Below, piece by piece: positions 61,690-64,000 of a stretch of DNA of 64,000 nt (position 1 is its first letter; each line of letters opens with the position of its first letter). Origin of the DNA: CADEEN01 sp963783785 (GTDB lineage: Bacteria; Pseudomonadota; Gammaproteobacteria; Burkholderiales; Burkholderiaceae_C); contig CAWAOQ010000009.1 of assembly GCA_963783785.1 (NCBI GenBank), forward strand, positions 1-64,000, given 5' to 3'. The notes beneath the pieces are model-generated. The model was given only the letters and a program-made list of their open reading frames with translations, made no database searches and had not been told where the DNA came from. Both the position numbers and the translations under genes were made by a program.

Positions 61690-63078
61690 ATGGTCGGCTG
61701 GTCAGTCATCTGCTCCATAGAATCGACCGTCCTCCACGGACCCTCCATTGCCTTGAAGACGACCAAGCCGGCGCCGGCCCCGATTCCGCAGACACGCCTC
61801 GGCCGGTTCGCCCGCATGGGCATGGCCGCAGGCGAACTTGCGGCAGGCGCCGCGGCGCAGGGACTGAAGCGCATGGCGCGGGGCGAGGCGCCTGACTTTC
61901 GCGGCGCGCTGCTGTCCGGCCCCAACGCCAAGCGGCTCGCGGAGCGGCTCGCGCGGCTGCGCGGGGCGGCGATGAAGATCGGGCAGCTGGTCTCGATGCA
62001 GGGTGAAGACATGCTGCCCGCGGAGTTCGCGCAGGCGCTGTCGGTGCTGCGCTCGCAGGCCGCACCGATGCCGCCGCAGCAGCTGCGGCGGGTGCTCGGG
62101 CGCGAATATGGCAAGGGCTGGGAACGCCGCTTCGCCGCGTTCGACCACGAGCCGATCGCGGCCGCATCGATCGGGCAAGTGCATCGCGTGACCACGGCGG
62201 ATGGCCGCGACCTCGCGCTGAAGATCCAGTACCCCGGCGTGGCCCGCTCGATCGCGAGCGACGTCGACAACGTCGCGGCACTGTTGCGCATGTTCAATCT
62301 GCTGCCGATCGACCTGGACGTTGCCGGCATCGCCGACGAAGCCAAGCGGCAGCTCATGCAGGAAGCCGACTACCTCAGCGAGGCGCGCTTCCTCGAGCAT
62401 TTCGGCGAGCTGGTGGCCGACGAGCCAGCGCTTCTCGTGCCGCGCGTGCATCGCGACCTGACGACGACACGCATCATGGCGATGGACTTCGTCGAAGCCG
62501 CGCCGCTGGACGTGCTGGCGGCGGCGCCGCAAGGCCGACGCAACGCCATTGGCACGCTGTTCGAACGGCTGCTGTTCCGCGAACTGTTCGAGTTCCGCGT
62601 CATGCAGACCGACCCGAACTTCGCGAACTATCTCTACCAGCAGAAGAGCGGACGCCTGGTGCTGCTCGACTTCGGCGCGACCCGGCACTTCGGCACCGAG
62701 TTCGTCGCGAACTTCGCGCGCATCAGCCGCGCCGTGGTCGATGGCGATCGCGACGCCGTCGCGCGCGCGGCAGTGCGCATCGGCTATGCGACGGCGACCG
62801 ATCCGCCTCAGCGCATCGAGGCGGTGGTCGACATGTGCCTGCTGGTCTGTGAACCGCTGCGCCACGTCGGGCGCTATGACTTCGGCGCGTCGAACCTGGC
62901 CGAGCGCGTGCGCCAGCTCGGTTTCGAACTGGCCATTCGACGACGGCTGCTGCGGTCGCCACCGCCTGAGACGCTGTTCCTGCATCGCAAGCTGGTGGGC
63001 TCCTTCCTGCTGCTGGCGCGCCTTGGCGCGCAGGTCGATGCGCGGGCGCTGATCCTGCCGTTCCTGCCGAAGGCATAG
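61690..63078 (+). CDS. ABC1/UbiB-family atypical kinase (AarF domain)
   Basis: 462 residues from ATG 61690; TTG 61753 is possible. UbiB-type marks: KxGQ motif AAMKIGQLVSMQGEDMLPAE, Ala-rich nucleotide loop AAASIGQVHRV, ALKIQYPGV with the ATP lysine, QTDPNFANYLY (catalytic Asp) and VLLDFGATRHFG (metal site). These proteins are atypical kinases or ATPases tied to ubiquinone and lipid metabolism. There is no C-terminal membrane pair as in true UbiB, so it is a paralogue of the ADCK3-like group. It stands alone. Confidence 0.88.
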   Translation: MVGWSVICSIESTVLHGPSIALKTTKPAPAPIPQTRLGRFARMGMAAGELAAGAAAQGLKRMARGEAPDFRGALLSGPNAKRLAERLARLRGAAMKIGQLVSMQGEDMLPAEFAQALSVLRSQAAPMPPQQLRRVLGREYGKGWERRFAAFDHEPIAAASIGQVHRVTTADGRDLALKIQYPGVARSIASDVDNVAALLRMFNLLPIDLDVAGIADEAKRQLMQEADYLSEARFLEHFGELVADEPALLVPRVHRDLTTTRIMAMDFVEAAPLDVLAAAPQGRRNAIGTLFERLLFRELFEFRVMQTDPNFANYLYQQKSGRLVLLDFGATRHFGTEFVANFARISRAVVDGDRDAVARAAVRIGYATATDPPQRIEAVVDMCLLVCEPLRHVGRYDFGASNLAERVRQLGFELAIRRRLLRSPPPETLFLHRKLVGSFLLLARLGAQVDARALILPFLPKA

Positions 63079-63313
63079 GCCACGCCCGCCCCGATCACCG
63101 AGCTGCATCCCTCTCGATCCGCCAGCTCTTCTGCATGCGGCCACATGGCGGTCGCTGCGGCCCGGCGGCACATGGCCGACTGTTGTGGAATGTGGCAGCA
63201 GGCTGGTGCCGTTGACTGACCCCGGTTGGTGACAACATCGCGCAAGGTGGGCCGGTCGGTGATGCGGACAACGGTGCGCGGTTCGACACCGCGCGCAGTG
63301 CAGTGATCGAGGG

Positions 63314-64000
63314 TCAGGGCGTTGCAGCCAGTGGCCTCTGTCTCGGACGACCATAGGTAAACCGTGCCCACAACGCTTCCAGGGGCCCGCGCTCGTGACG
63401 CTTCAGCCACCATCGGCTCCACGGAACCTGGATCGCAAAGAAGATCGTCACCGCGAGTGCGAGTCCGGCCGCGGGTCCCACCTTGCCCCACAGTCCGAAG
63501 CCCCATCCGTAGAACAGCGTGGTGCACATGGCCGTCTGCATCAGGTAGTTGGTGAGGGGCATGCGGCCGGCCGCCGCGAGCGGCGCCAAGCTCCGCTGCC
63601 ATGCCGGGATCTGCGCCAGGCGAACGATCGTGAGCACGTAGAAGATCATCATCGCCAGCCGGCTGGTCCAGTAGCACAGGCCGCCGAAGAGTTTGATCGG
63701 CGACGGGCCCGGTACGCGATTGAAGTGGAAGATGAGCGTGAACGCCGCCCCGCACAGCAGGCCGACCGCCAGCGCCACCCACATCAGGCGGCGCACCTGC
63801 GGCATCAGTTCGGGAATGCGCTGCACCCAGCGCTGGCGTCCGGCGAGGAGCCCGAGCAGCATCGTGAGCGACATCTGCACCCAGAACCCCAACGTGCCCC
63901 ACAGAGACCACGGGGTGCCATAGAAATACGCGAACTCCCGCATGTGCTCGGTGGCGGCCTGCACGAACGTACCTTGGCCGTAGGCGGCGTTGTTGCTGGC
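63314..64000 (-). CDS. DUF418-domain membrane protein, cut by the window edge
   Basis: At least 228 residues; the open frame runs off the window at 64000, so the N-terminal part is missing. Several membrane helices (LGFWVQMSLTMLLGLLAG, LMWVALAVGLLCGAAFTLIF) and the DUF418 hallmark LAAAGRMPLTNYLMQTAMCT, followed by FYGWGFGLWGKVGP, are present. The stop is at 63314. Probably a transporter-like inner-membrane protein; function unknown. Confidence 0.85.
   Translation of the reverse strand, partial: ASNNAAYGQGTFVQAATEHMREFAYFYGTPWSLWGTLGFWVQMSLTMLLGLLAGRQRWVQRIPELMPQVRRLMWVALAVGLLCGAAFTLIFHFNRVPGPSPIKLFGGLCYWTSRLAMMIFYVLTIVRLAQIPAWQRSLAPLAAAGRMPLTNYLMQTAMCTTLFYGWGFGLWGKVGPAAGLALAVTIFFAIQVPWSRWWLKRHERGPLEALWARFTYGRPRQRPLAATP

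Overview
The window looks like a chromosomal segment of a GC-rich betaproteobacterium of the order Burkholderiales (Rubrivivax/Leptothrix/Methylibium/Rhizobacter-like). This rests on gene content (small Trp-rich protein, Burkholderiales-type Crp/Fnr regulators, lgt-dnaQ next to ilvD, YqjD/YqjE-type genes) and on very strong GC bias, which creates many long false reading frames. It carries two tRNAs (Val-CAC, Ala-CGC), no rRNA, no CRISPR array, no replication origin and no intact mobile element.

Region 1 (24-9844) is an oxalate-to-NADH block: oxalyl-CoA decarboxylase, formyl-CoA transferase, an ADP-forming acyl-CoA synthetase-like protein, and a two-gene NAD-dependent formate dehydrogenase whose beta subunit fuses the NuoE-like and NuoF-like parts. 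Together they would turn oxalate into formyl-CoA and formate and oxidise formate to CO2 with NADH. Region 2 (9914-12872) holds a TerC-type membrane protein fused to a universal stress domain, a free UspA and an ArsB/NhaD-type transporter. Region 3 (13092-18584) is a catabolic-looking cluster around a LysR regulator: a ketopantoate-reductase-like enzyme, two tandem fumarylacetoacetate-hydrolase-fold enzymes, a small protein and a MmgE/PrpD protein. Its substrate is unknown.

Region 4 (18653-25018) is housekeeping: tRNA-Val, dnaQ, lgt, a LysR gene divergent from ilvD, a cytochrome c and rarD. Region 5 (25126-31070) is oxidative-stress defence: ahpC-ahpF, then a conserved trio of DUF3501, Fe-S oxidoreductase and rubrerythrin, and a broken alpha/beta hydrolase.

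Region 6 (about 31.2-60 kb) is accessory and stress-like, flanked by transposase scraps (IS3-type at 31.4 and 59.6 kb, IS91-type at 58.1 kb). It contains many small membrane or envelope proteins (DUF1328, YqjD/YqjE-like, DUF3309, two BON proteins, CsbD, lmo0937-type, glycine zippers), a ferritin-like protein, a PRC-barrel protein, a beta/gamma-crystallin-like protein, a pseudokinase, a degenerate GGDEF protein, a run of overlapping tiny genes, two histidine kinases, two response regulators and three paralogous Crp/Fnr-type regulators. A short element, GTCCTAC (sometimes part of a GTAGGAC-ATGTCC-type dyad), recurs upstream of at least nine of these genes, often 90-110 bp before the start codon. 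I suggest it is the operator of the Crp-like trio. The window ends with an ABC1/UbiB-family kinase and a DUF418 protein cut by the edge.

At least nine single-base frameshifts interrupt otherwise well-conserved genes (oxc, the formate dehydrogenase alpha subunit, terC-usp, the hydrolase, a FecR-like remnant). They are either assembly errors or real decay; raw reads would decide.
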